From NCBI GenBank assembly GCA_027858215.1, contig JAQIDD010000206.1, forward strand, positions 1-13,404: DNA of 13,404 bases. The letters are read 5' to 3'. The position numbers and the translations under genes were made by a program. Within the stretch, counting starts at the first letter, position 1. Each line of letters starts with the position of its first letter. The DNA comes from Candidatus Delongbacteria bacterium (GTDB lineage Bacteria > Bacteroidota > Bacteroidia > Bacteroidales > ML635J-15). This document shows positions 1 to 6,799 of the stretch, piece by piece. The notes under the pieces are model-generated. The model had not been told where the DNA came from and did no database searches. It saw nothing but the letters and a program-made list of their open reading frames with translations.

Positions 1-182
1 TTAAACAATTAATTCCGAGTTTTGTTTTTAGGCCTTTAATTATTGTGCAATAGTGTTTTCAGCTAATTTTTTCTGTATGACCGTGTTGTTTTGGTGGGAT
101 AAAAAAGTGATGCCGGTAAAACCACAATGATTAATTTGCTATGTTATTTTCTTATGCAGGAAAGTAAAGTAAAACAAAGTGA
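1..182. other. Non-coding stretch downstream of the dehydratase gene
   Basis: No credible gene is visible. The first three bases could be a minus-strand TAA, but that frame hits another stop at 28-30, so it is open for only eight codons. The stretch is AT-rich. On the minus strand a weak GTG/CAC stem followed by six T residues (about 106-150) could be a poor terminator for the polysaccharide gene unit, but the stem is too short to call. Confidence 0.4.
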
Positions 183-2066
183 TTATTCCCCGTTGGGGTC
201 AAGGCTTTCATAAATCGAATTCTGGCTTTTAAATTCGGGCACAATGGATTTCATTTTTTTCACAATATCTATATCCATAGCATTGAAAGGCATTTTAATG
301 ATTGCATCAATTTCCTTATGGATGTAATCAAAGTCATAGGTTCTGACTTTGGCAATCATAATTTGTTCGTGATAAGTAGGGCTCGTGTTTTCTTTGGTAG
401 CCAGTAATTCTTCATAAAGTTTTTCCCCGGGCCGGAGTCCAATAAAAGACATTTGAATGTCTTTGCCCAGTTCCATGCCTGATAATTTCACCATGCGTTT
501 GGCCAGGTTGAGAATCTTTATGCTTTTACCCATATCAAAAATAAATATCTCCCCGCCTTTACCCATGGAACCTGCTTCAAGCACAAGCTGGCATGCTTCC
601 GGAATGGTCATAAAATAGCGGGTAACTTCGGGATGAGTAATGGTAATGGGCCCACCGTTTTCAATTTGCTTCTGAAACCTGGGAATGACCGAACCATTTG
701 ATCCAAGCACATTTCCAAACCGCGTTGTAATGAAACGGGTATTTGTTTGTTGCGTGTTGAGCGATTGGGTATAAATTTCAGCGATACGTTTGCTGGCACC
801 CATAACGTTGGTGGGATTTACCGCTTTATCAGTGGAAACCATGACGAACTTTTGTACTTTATAATTAACGGCAGCATCAGCAATCAACCGGGTACCCATC
901 ACATTGGTTCTTACGGCTTCAGAAGGATTATGTTCCATCATGGGGACGTGTTTGTAAGCAGCCGCATGATAAACATAATCGGGGTGGTAAGTTTCAAACA
1001 TGTGCTCGACCTGATTTTTGTTGGTAATATCACCAATGATGGTTTTGTAGCTGGTAAAATTAAGCTGTTCGCACATTTCGAGTTCAAGGTCATACAGAGG
1101 GCTTTCTGCCTGATCAAACAACACAATCATTTTGGGTTTAAAACATGTGATCTGGCGCATGATTTCACTGCCAATGCTTCCGGCTGCACCGGTAACCAGG
1201 ATAGTTTTATTGGTTAGCTGATTATGAATGCGTTTTTTATCCAGTTGAATGGGATTTCTTTCCAGCAAATCTTCAATTTTAATTTCTTTTATTTGCCTGA
1301 ATGTCAATTCGCCGTTGATCCAATGTGTTACATCTGGAATGGTTAGTGTTTTTACCCCATTGTCAAGGCAGATATCAATGACTTGTTGTTTATATTGAAC
1401 CGGGATCTTTTTATTGGCAATGATCAACGTTTCTACCGATTGTCGTGTGATCAGATGTTCAAGTTCATCAATACCATACACTTTGATGTCTTCAATTTTA
1501 TTGCCTATGACATCCTCATCATAATCAATAAAACCAATGACATTGTTTTTTGATTCCACATCCCGTTCAATGGTTCGTTTGGTTGTCAGGCTGGTTTCAT
1601 CGGTTCCCAGAATGACCACATTACTGCGTTCTTTGCGTGGATTTTGAAATTCAAAAAAGATATTTTTAATCACAAGCCTGAAGATTATCATCCCCAGCAC
1701 AGTAATAAAAAAATCTATAATTACTACCGAGGTAGGAACAATGTAGGTTTCAATTATCTGGAAAGCCACAATATTCAGCAATATCAAAAAGGCACTGCCA
1801 AACAGCAACACCACAAACAAACGTTGAACATCTTTTGTGCTGGTGTATCGCACCAAGCCAATGTAGGTTTTACTGATGGCGAAACTGATAGCCCTTACAA
1901 ACAATACCAATGGAATGATAATGCTGAGCACCTCAACATTGGCTTGCGGGATTTCAAAATTGAACCTGAGATAATAGGCAAAAATAATTGAAAACAGGCA
2001 TATAGACAGATCAATAGCAAAAATGACCCACCTGGGAGTTACCGATCTCAGAAAATGAATGTTCAT
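183..2066 (-). CDS. Membrane-anchored nucleotide-sugar 4,6-dehydratase (CapD/WbpM/PglF family)
   Basis: This 627-residue protein has the long form of the UDP-HexNAc 4,6-dehydratase/epimerase family, which makes the 4-keto-6-deoxy sugar that starts pathways to rare sugars in capsule, O-antigen or glycoprotein glycans. Four hydrophobic segments lie at about 12-33, 46-66, 82-103 and 111-131. A CoA-binding-like Rossmann domain follows (about 147-270), then the catalytic SDR domain with NAD(P)-binding motif TGAAGSIGS (292-300), TDK (412-414), the MGASK segment with Met422 and Lys426, and RPGEKLYEE (545-553). Met in place of the usual SDR Tyr is known in WbpM-type enzymes. The stop is TAA at 183-185. 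The YrdC gene lies 33 bases upstream and a glycosyltransferase beyond it, so a shared transcript is likely. The exact sugar product (UDP-GlcNAc-derived being usual) cannot be told from sequence alone. Confidence 0.9.
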   Translation of the reverse strand: MNIHFLRSVTPRWVIFAIDLSICLFSIIFAYYLRFNFEIPQANVEVLSIIIPLVLFVRAISFAISKTYIGLVRYTSTKDVQRLFVVLLFGSAFLILLNIVAFQIIETYIVPTSVVIIDFFITVLGMIIFRLVIKNIFFEFQNPRKERSNVVILGTDETSLTTKRTIERDVESKNNVIGFIDYDEDVIGNKIEDIKVYGIDELEHLITRQSVETLIIANKKIPVQYKQQVIDICLDNGVKTLTIPDVTHWINGELTFRQIKEIKIEDLLERNPIQLDKKRIHNQLTNKTILVTGAAGSIGSEIMRQITCFKPKMIVLFDQAESPLYDLELEMCEQLNFTSYKTIIGDITNKNQVEHMFETYHPDYVYHAAAYKHVPMMEHNPSEAVRTNVMGTRLIADAAVNYKVQKFVMVSTDKAVNPTNVMGASKRIAEIYTQSLNTQQTNTRFITTRFGNVLGSNGSVIPRFQKQIENGGPITITHPEVTRYFMTIPEACQLVLEAGSMGKGGEIFIFDMGKSIKILNLAKRMVKLSGMELGKDIQMSFIGLRPGEKLYEELLATKENTSPTYHEQIMIAKVRTYDFDYIHKEIDAIIKMPFNAMDIDIVKKMKSIVPEFKSQNSIYESLDPNGE

Positions 2067-2099
2067 AGCCTAAAATTACAAATAAAATTTTTGATTTGC

Positions 2100-2663
2100 C
2101 TATTTCCTTAAAAAAATAATTTCACCATCCTGCTTAATTCTGATAATGGCGGATCTTTTTTGTGTGGGGGCATTTCTGTGAGATGTGCACACATAATCCA
2201 CCATGGATTTAATTTTGCCGGGAATATCATCAAAACTCAAAGCCGGAGGTTCACCTGCAACATTAGCAGAAGTAGAAACCAGGGGCCTTTTAAACCGCTT
2301 GACAAGTTCAACAATGGGTTTCTTTTTGACAACCCGTATGGCGATGCTTCCATCCTGACCTATCAGGTTTTCAGGCAGGTTTTTTGCATTGTCAAACACC
2401 ACGGTTAAAGGTTGATTGCTTAACTCTATGACATCAAGAGCTACTTCCGGAGGTTTATCCACATATGACATGATACGATTGATGTTGTCCAGTAAAATGA
2501 TCATTGGTTTTTGTTTGTCTCGTCCTTTGATGTTATACAGCTTGTCCACAGCATCAGGGTTTGTAGCATCGCAGCCAATGCCCCATATGGTATCTGTGGG
2601 ATACAGAATAACACCTCCTTTATTCAGTGTTGTCAGGCAATCTTTTATATCTTGTTTGTTCAT
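2100..2663 (-). CDS. L-threonylcarbamoyladenylate synthase (YrdC/Sua5 family)
   Basis: This 187-residue single-domain YrdC-like protein should make threonylcarbamoyl-AMP from threonine, bicarbonate and ATP, the first step of the t6A37 modification of ANN-decoding tRNAs, in the cytoplasm. Visible family motifs are YPTDTIWGIGCDA (21-33), the KxRDKQKPM segment (46-54), PLTVVF (85-90), IAIRV (107-111) and STSANVAGEPP (130-140). A basic and Ser-rich segment near 169-174 would close the nucleotide site. The extra C-terminal Sua5 domain is absent, so this is the short YrdC/TsaC form. The start lies 9 bases after the glycosyltransferase stop, and the dehydratase start is 33 bases downstream. The middle position in a polysaccharide unit is probably only transcriptional linkage. 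I leave the symbol blank because tsaC, yrdC and sua5 are used inconsistently. Confidence 0.9.
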   Translation of the reverse strand: MNKQDIKDCLTTLNKGGVILYPTDTIWGIGCDATNPDAVDKLYNIKGRDKQKPMIILLDNINRIMSYVDKPPEVALDVIELSNQPLTVVFDNAKNLPENLIGQDGSIAIRVVKKKPIVELVKRFKRPLVSTSANVAGEPPALSFDDIPGKIKSMVDYVCTSHRNAPTQKRSAIIRIKQDGEIIFLRK

Positions 2664-2672
2664 ATCGCACTA

Positions 2673-3794
2673 TTATTGTAACAATGATTTATAAAGTTCC
2701 ATGAGTTTGGCTGTGATTATATCCTGCCTGAATTTTTCAACGTGCTTATAACCTTTTTCTGTCATCTCACGGGATTTTTGCTCATCGTTGAGAACCTGAT
2801 TTACCGCTTTCCCGATTTCTTCGGGGTAATTGGGGTTGATGTATATGGCAGCATCACCACCAGCCTCACCAAAACAACCATATTTATTGGTTATAACCGG
2901 TGTTCCTGAATTCATCGCTTCAAGGATGGGAATACCAAAGCCTTCAAAAATGGAAGGATAAATAAACACAGATGCTGTTTGGTAAATGGCAGGAAGATCC
3001 CCGGTAGGAATGTCGTGCAGAAAATACACCCTGTTTTCCATACCATGGTGTCTAACGTAATGATAAAGATCTTTATAATACGGAGTTGGTTTACCAACAA
3101 AAACAAGGGGGTAATCAATCTTATTGGCAATCATTCCTTCCAGTATTTTTAATGCATTTTTGCGTTTTTCCAGGGTTCCTACACTGAGAATAAAATGTTC
3201 CGGAAGTTTGTATTTTTTTATGGTTTCTTCTTTTTCCTGCTGCGGAATTTTTTCATAGAAAATGGGATTGCAACCCTGATGTATCACTTCAATGTCTTCT
3301 GCCCTGGTGTGAAAAAAGGAAATCAGGTCTTGTTTTGTCTGGTGAGACATGGCAATGATCTTGTCAGCAGCCAGACTGGCTTCAAAAAATTTTTGCTGGT
3401 AAATATCCCTGTCCACAGAATTGTACAATTCCGGGTACCGAAGAAAGATCAGGTCATGAATGCTGACCACCTTTTTAATTTCGGCCTGAATAATGTTGGC
3501 AGGAAGTTCATTGCTGAGACCGTGATAAATATCAAGATTATCTATGTGCAATAGTTTCCCCAGGCTGATACTGCGCCAGTAGGATTGTGAAAGTTTATTG
3601 AGCCCGGTGGGCTTAACTACATGCAGGTTTTTATCCCTGGGCAAAAAAGAAATGGGGTTCCGTTTATTTGGGGTGTATAAAAAATACTCGTGTTGTGGAT
3701 AATATTTATAAAGCGATAAAATTGTATCTCTGCTGTAATTTCCCAGCCCGCTGTTGTTATAAAATGCACGTTTTGCATCAAATCCAATCCGCAT
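2673..3794 (-). CDS. Glycosyltransferase family 4-type (GT-B fold) sugar transferase
   Basis: A retaining GT-B glycosyltransferase of 373 residues from the chosen start. The N-terminus MRIGFDAKRAF with a following Gly-rich SGLGNYSR segment is typical of GT4 acceptor domains. The donor-domain signatures SVGTLEKRKN (204-213) and the EX7E motif (Glu284 and Glu292 in EGFGIPILE) bind the nucleotide sugar. It should act on the cytoplasmic face in glycan assembly; donor and acceptor cannot be predicted. The frame is open back to an ATG at 3866, but the extra 24 residues (Cys, Phe and Tyr rich) do not resemble the family. A promoter-like TATATTTG box at 3818-3825 sits downstream of that ATG, so the ATG at 3792-3794 is preferred; one at 3801-3803 is also possible. 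The stop is 9 bases before the YrdC gene, suggesting one operon. Confidence 0.87.
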   Translation of the reverse strand: MRIGFDAKRAFYNNSGLGNYSRDTILSLYKYYPQHEYFLYTPNKRNPISFLPRDKNLHVVKPTGLNKLSQSYWRSISLGKLLHIDNLDIYHGLSNELPANIIQAEIKKVVSIHDLIFLRYPELYNSVDRDIYQQKFFEASLAADKIIAMSHQTKQDLISFFHTRAEDIEVIHQGCNPIFYEKIPQQEKEETIKKYKLPEHFILSVGTLEKRKNALKILEGMIANKIDYPLVFVGKPTPYYKDLYHYVRHHGMENRVYFLHDIPTGDLPAIYQTASVFIYPSIFEGFGIPILEAMNSGTPVITNKYGCFGEAGGDAAIYINPNYPEEIGKAVNQVLNDEQKSREMTEKGYKHVEKFRQDIITAKLMELYKSLLQ

Positions 3795-3817
3795 TATTGT
3801 CATCGTTTTATTTCGAA

Positions 3818-3825
3818 CAAATATA
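3818..3825 (-). promoter_or_regulatory. Bacteroidota-type -7 promoter box for the glycosyltransferase unit
   Basis: Read on the minus strand the bases are TATATTTG, an exact match to the TAnnTTTG -7 consensus of Bacteroidota housekeeping promoters. A degenerate -33 region (CTGTTT) lies 18 bases upstream. Transcription would begin near 3810, leaving a short leader before the ATG at 3794 and excluding the longer start at 3866. The position and motif are seen; activity is inferred. Confidence 0.5.
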
Positions 3826-3896
3826 GTGAAAACATAATGATTTAAACAGATTTTTCTGGCCGACAAAAATGATCAGCCATAATCAGGTTGCATGTC

Positions 3897-3909
3897 ATCA
3901 CATTGTGAT
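3897..3909. repeat. Short perfect dyad ATCACA-T-TGTGAT
   Basis: A 6-bp perfect inverted repeat with a single-base centre lies between the glycosyltransferase promoter and the end of the uracil-DNA glycosylase gene. There is no T-run after it on the minus strand, so it is not an obvious terminator of the glycosylase gene. It could be an operator about 75 bases upstream of the -7 box. Short dyads of this size also arise by chance in AT-rich DNA. Confidence 0.3.
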
Positions 3910-3944
3910 AAATAAATAAGAATGTCAACCTCAGTAAACATATG

Positions 3945-4541
3945 TTAAACAGAAATATGTGGTGAAGTGTGTGAAGCATCCACAATTTCCCTGTATTTGT
4001 GAAACACCTTTTTAAAATCTTCCCATGCTTCTGTTTTTCGGGCTGGTGTACGTAACAAAGCAGAAGGGTGGTAGGTGGGCATCACAATCCTGTTGTTCCA
4101 TTCTATCCAGTTTCCTCTGAGTTGTGTGATTTTTGCATCCGGATCAATTAATCCTTTTAATGCAGTGCCTCCCAAAAGAATTATGATTGGTGGATTGATC
4201 ATATCAATTTGTTTCATAAGATAGGGCAGGCAGGCCTCTTTTTCCTCGGGCCTGGGTGTGCGGTTTCCCGGTGGTCTGCATTTTACTATGTTGCCGATAA
4301 ACACGTGTTTTTCCCGTGTGAAATTACAGGCTTCCAGTATTTTATCAAGCAGTTGGCCCGATCTTCCGACAAAAGGCAAGCCTTTTTTGTCTTCTTCAGC
4401 ACCGGGACCTTCGCCTATAATAAATATGTTAGCATCAGGCGGCCCTTGTCCAAAAACAGGTTTGTTTCGTGTTTGGGAAAGTACGCATTTGGTGCATTCC
4501 AGCACCTGCATTTCAATATCTGCCCATTCAAAAACATCCAT
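3945..4541 (-). CDS. Family 4 uracil-DNA glycosylase, Fe-S cluster type
   Basis: This 198-residue enzyme should remove uracil from DNA, the first step of base-excision repair of deaminated cytosine. The family 4 layout is clear: an early CTKC pair (Cys16, Cys19), motif 1 GEGPGAEED (43-51) followed by LPFVGRSGQLLD (55-66), a second cysteine pair (Cys88 in KCRPPGNRTP and Cys104), and the HPSALLR motif (His158-Pro-Ser). The four cysteines match those that hold a 4Fe-4S cluster in characterised family 4 enzymes. Length is normal for the family. The gene stands alone: 150 bases separate it from the preferred glycosyltransferase start, and the sigma-factor gene diverges from it across 121 bases. 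I see no exact TAnnTTTG box upstream, so the promoter is unresolved. Confidence 0.92.
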   Translation of the reverse strand: MDVFEWADIEMQVLECTKCVLSQTRNKPVFGQGPPDANIFIIGEGPGAEEDKKGLPFVGRSGQLLDKILEACNFTREKHVFIGNIVKCRPPGNRTPRPEEKEACLPYLMKQIDMINPPIIILLGGTALKGLIDPDAKITQLRGNWIEWNNRIVMPTYHPSALLRTPARKTEAWEDFKKVFHKYREIVDASHTSPHISV

Positions 4542-4615
4542 AATTGCACACTAATTTTATGGCTAAATTATAAAAAACATTGGCAGGTTACACATAAAAT
4601 TTGTTCTTTTGTTTA

Positions 4616-4638
4616 AACATGCAACCATTTAGCATGTT
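4616..4638. promoter_or_regulatory. Perfect 7-bp dyad upstream of the ECF sigma gene (candidate operator or leader hairpin)
   Basis: AACATGC at 4616-4622 and GCATGTT at 4632-4638 form a perfect inverted repeat with a 9-base AT-rich spacer. The dyad ends 24 bases before the sigma-factor ATG. It lies in the divergent 121-base region shared with the uracil-DNA glycosylase gene, but much closer to the sigma gene. Half-site centres are 16 bases apart, which does not decide between a protein-bound operator and an RNA hairpin in the leader. No T-run follows, so it is not a standard terminator. The function is inferred from position alone. Confidence 0.45.
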
Positions 4639-4662
4639 GTATTATCTATAAAATAAGCCTGA

Positions 4663-5214
4663 ATGCAAGACCTGGAAAAAATAATTGAAGGCTGCAAAAA
4701 AATGCAAAGGAAGCCTCAAAAGGCGCTGTATGACATGTATTCACCAATACTGTACGGAATGGCCATGAGGTATGCGTCTCATGCATCGGAAGCAGAGGAT
4801 ATGTTACAGGAGGCTTTCATTAGTATTTTTCAGAACATCAGGCAATTTAAGGGCACAGGTTCTTTTGAAGGCTGGATGAAAAGAATATTGATCAATGCTG
4901 CTATCGGATACATCCGAAAATACAAAAAACGGCAGTTTGACAATTTTGATGACGTCAGGGAAATCAACATGAAGAATTTTGAATTTTCCGATGTTGATTT
5001 TACAAAAGAAGAGATGTTGACAGCAATAAACAGTTTGCCTGAAGGATTTAGATTGATATTTAACTTGTATGCCATTGAAGGATATAAACACAGAGAGATT
5101 GCAGATATGCTGGGAATACATATTGGAACATCAAAATCCCAATACTCGAGAGCAAGAAGCATGTTAAAAACGAAATTGATACAATTGGAACAAGAGTCAA
5201 AAGTAAAAGAATAA
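4663..5214 (+). CDS. ECF-family RNA polymerase sigma factor
   Basis: This 183-residue protein has the two-domain layout of extracytoplasmic-function sigma-70 factors. Region 2 spans about 20-90, with DMLQEAFISIFQNIRQF (46-62, core-polymerase and -10 recognition) and GSFEGWMKRILINAAIGYIR (66-85). Region 4 spans about 120-175, with LPEGFRLIFNLYAIEGYKH (125-143) and a helix-turn-helix at about 144-169 (EIADMLGIHIGTSKSQYSRA). No region 1.1 or 3 is present. It is followed after 6 bases by the putative transmembrane anti-sigma gene, so the two are almost certainly co-transcribed and probably translationally coupled. By analogy with such pairs, the sigma factor would be held at the inner membrane until an envelope signal releases it. 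Its target promoters are not visible here. Confidence 0.93.
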   Translation: MQDLEKIIEGCKKMQRKPQKALYDMYSPILYGMAMRYASHASEAEDMLQEAFISIFQNIRQFKGTGSFEGWMKRILINAAIGYIRKYKKRQFDNFDDVREINMKNFEFSDVDFTKEEMLTAINSLPEGFRLIFNLYAIEGYKHREIADMLGIHIGTSKSQYSRARSMLKTKLIQLEQESKVKE

Positions 5215-5220
5215 TAATAA

Positions 5221-6753
5221 ATGGCAGGAAAGCATAACCATATTGAAGATGTCTTCAGAACAGTTTTTGAGGATCATGCTGTAAAACCACCCAAATCATC
5301 GTGGTCGGGCATGAAGTCTTCACTTGACAATATGCGGGTGGAATACCTTGCCAAAAATCAACTTGGTAATTTTAGTACAAAGCCTTCTGCCAGCCTTTGG
5401 TCACGCATTGCCACAAAAGTATGGTGGAAACAATTCCTGAGGTTTAATCCGGCACACATCAATATCTATTATGCCGGCATGGCTTTGGTTGGTGGCACTG
5501 CTGCTGTAGTAAGTTTAACAGAACCGCCGACAGCCTCTCCCGTTCCGGAATCTATGTTTTCTGTTAAAGATGCTTTTTTTGTTGAAAAAACCAATGTACT
5601 GAGCCCTGAAAAACGTGAAGAAAAGCAGCAAAATGCAGATTTTATGGCATTACGTTCCGATATGGCAGAAACTGCATCAACAGAAAATGAAATGACACCT
5701 GCCTCAGCCGCATACAATGGCAGTGAAGAGCAAAAAACCGAAAACAATCATCTTCTGAAACATGAAGCCGTTGATGCCCATAAGGAACAAATAAAATCAG
5801 ATACAGAGGAAACTGAAGCCTTTACCGGAGATATCAATGGTTCAGAACAAAAGGAAATCTCTGATGAATCTGCGGCACAAAAACAAAATGCCGGCATAAG
5901 TACAACAATGACAGCTCACAATGTACAGAAAGAGAAAGAAGAACCCTTGTCACTGGTCAAACTTCCTTCCAGGTTGCCTTTGCTGGTTCCGGTTAATAGT
6001 GCTTGGCTGGTCGGTAATCTTAGCGACATCTCCATGAGACCTGACACACTTGCTTATGATTTTGCCGGAGAACCCATTGTAAAAGATCTCAACTTCTTTG
6101 AACAGGGCTGGTATGGCGGTTTGAATTTTTTCACTCAGGATATAGCCTTTCTTAATGAAGAGGTTAAAGAAATATATGAACAAAATCGGTATTACAGCGA
6201 TTTTTCCTATCGTTTTGGGTTGCGTTTTAACATGGTAAGAAACCATTTTATGATGCAGACGGGGATATATTTTAGCAGCGTTAATAATATCTTTGAACAT
6301 TCACAACAGTTGATGCTCATTGAAGACGATATTGAAGGCCGGGTTATATGGCCATATGAAAGTGATACCCTTTATCACAACACCACCCATACATACCATA
6401 ATTCATACAGTTATTTCGAAGTCCCTGTGCTTGCCGGATTGCATCTTGAAGGGGTTAATTTTGCAACGAATATCAAAACCGGACCTGTGTTCAATTATAT
6501 TGCAGGGGTTAATGCCAACCTTGTCATGTATGCTGATAATCAATTATACTCCGTTGATAAATCTTATTTCAACCGTCCTGGCATACGCTGGGAAATCAGT
6601 GCAGACCTGATATATAAATTTGGTGACCACTTAAGTATATATGTTGAGCCCTCGTATGTACATGATGTGACAAGCATTTTTGATAAAGAAATGGACATCC
6701 GCAGCAGGTTTAAAGGATTCAGTGCCGGCATGGGTGTGTATTACAGGTTTTAA
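5221..6753 (+). CDS. Putative dual-membrane-spanning anti-sigma factor with C-terminal outer-membrane beta barrel
   Basis: This 510-residue protein has no signal peptide. A cytoplasmic N-terminus (1-79) carries the VFRTVFEDHAVKPP segment (11-24) and two similar Trp-centred motifs: PPKSSWSGM (23-31) and KPSASLWSRI (54-63). One transmembrane helix follows (about 80-99), then a polar Glu/Gln/Lys/Ser/Thr-rich linker (about 100-260) expected in the periplasm. The last third (about 296-510) is rich in alternating aromatic strands such as FSYRFGLRFNM, HFMMQTGIYFSS and FSAGMGVYYRF. I count about eight, and the protein ends in Phe as barrels inserted by the BAM complex often do. Together this predicts one chain reaching from cytoplasm to outer membrane. 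A family of dual-membrane-spanning anti-sigma factors (Dma) has, as I recall, been described in Bacteroides thetaiotaomicron; gene order and architecture here match. The architecture is well supported; sigma binding by this copy is inferred. Confidence 0.75.
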   Translation: MAGKHNHIEDVFRTVFEDHAVKPPKSSWSGMKSSLDNMRVEYLAKNQLGNFSTKPSASLWSRIATKVWWKQFLRFNPAHINIYYAGMALVGGTAAVVSLTEPPTASPVPESMFSVKDAFFVEKTNVLSPEKREEKQQNADFMALRSDMAETASTENEMTPASAAYNGSEEQKTENNHLLKHEAVDAHKEQIKSDTEETEAFTGDINGSEQKEISDESAAQKQNAGISTTMTAHNVQKEKEEPLSLVKLPSRLPLLVPVNSAWLVGNLSDISMRPDTLAYDFAGEPIVKDLNFFEQGWYGGLNFFTQDIAFLNEEVKEIYEQNRYYSDFSYRFGLRFNMVRNHFMMQTGIYFSSVNNIFEHSQQLMLIEDDIEGRVIWPYESDTLYHNTTHTYHNSYSYFEVPVLAGLHLEGVNFATNIKTGPVFNYIAGVNANLVMYADNQLYSVDKSYFNRPGIRWEISADLIYKFGDHLSIYVEPSYVHDVTSIFDKEMDIRSRFKGFSAGMGVYYRF

Positions 6754-6767
6754 AGTGAATTGTATTA

Positions 6768-6797
6768 AATTAAGGGGCCTTCTATTAATTCTTATTT
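6768..6797 (+). terminator. Weak candidate terminator after the sigma/anti-sigma pair
   Basis: AATTAA at 6768-6773 pairs with TTAATT at 6785-6790 around an 11-base loop, followed by CTTATTTTTT. It lies between the convergent ends of the barrel protein gene and ccsA. The stem is AT-only, so it would be a weak terminator; an inner AAGG/CCTT pairing is an alternative. Confidence 0.3.
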
Positions 6798-6799
6798 TT

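Noticed and set aside
1..30. C-terminal end of a minus-strand gene at the window start
   Set aside because: The frame ending in TAA at 1-3 has another stop at 28-30, so it cannot be the end of a longer gene.
747..1217. Open frame of 156 codons on the plus strand opposite the dehydratase
   Set aside because: It mirrors the codon pattern of the well-supported minus-strand gene and has no recognisable domain.
3937..3946. Palindrome AACATATGTT at the end of the uracil-DNA glycosylase gene
   Set aside because: It is a 10-base AT-rich palindrome overlapping a stop codon, with no T-run and no promoter nearby; chance is sufficient.
4209..4616. Open frame of 135 codons on the plus strand opposite the uracil-DNA glycosylase
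   Set aside because: It is antisense to conserved Fe-S glycosylase motifs, with no independent support.
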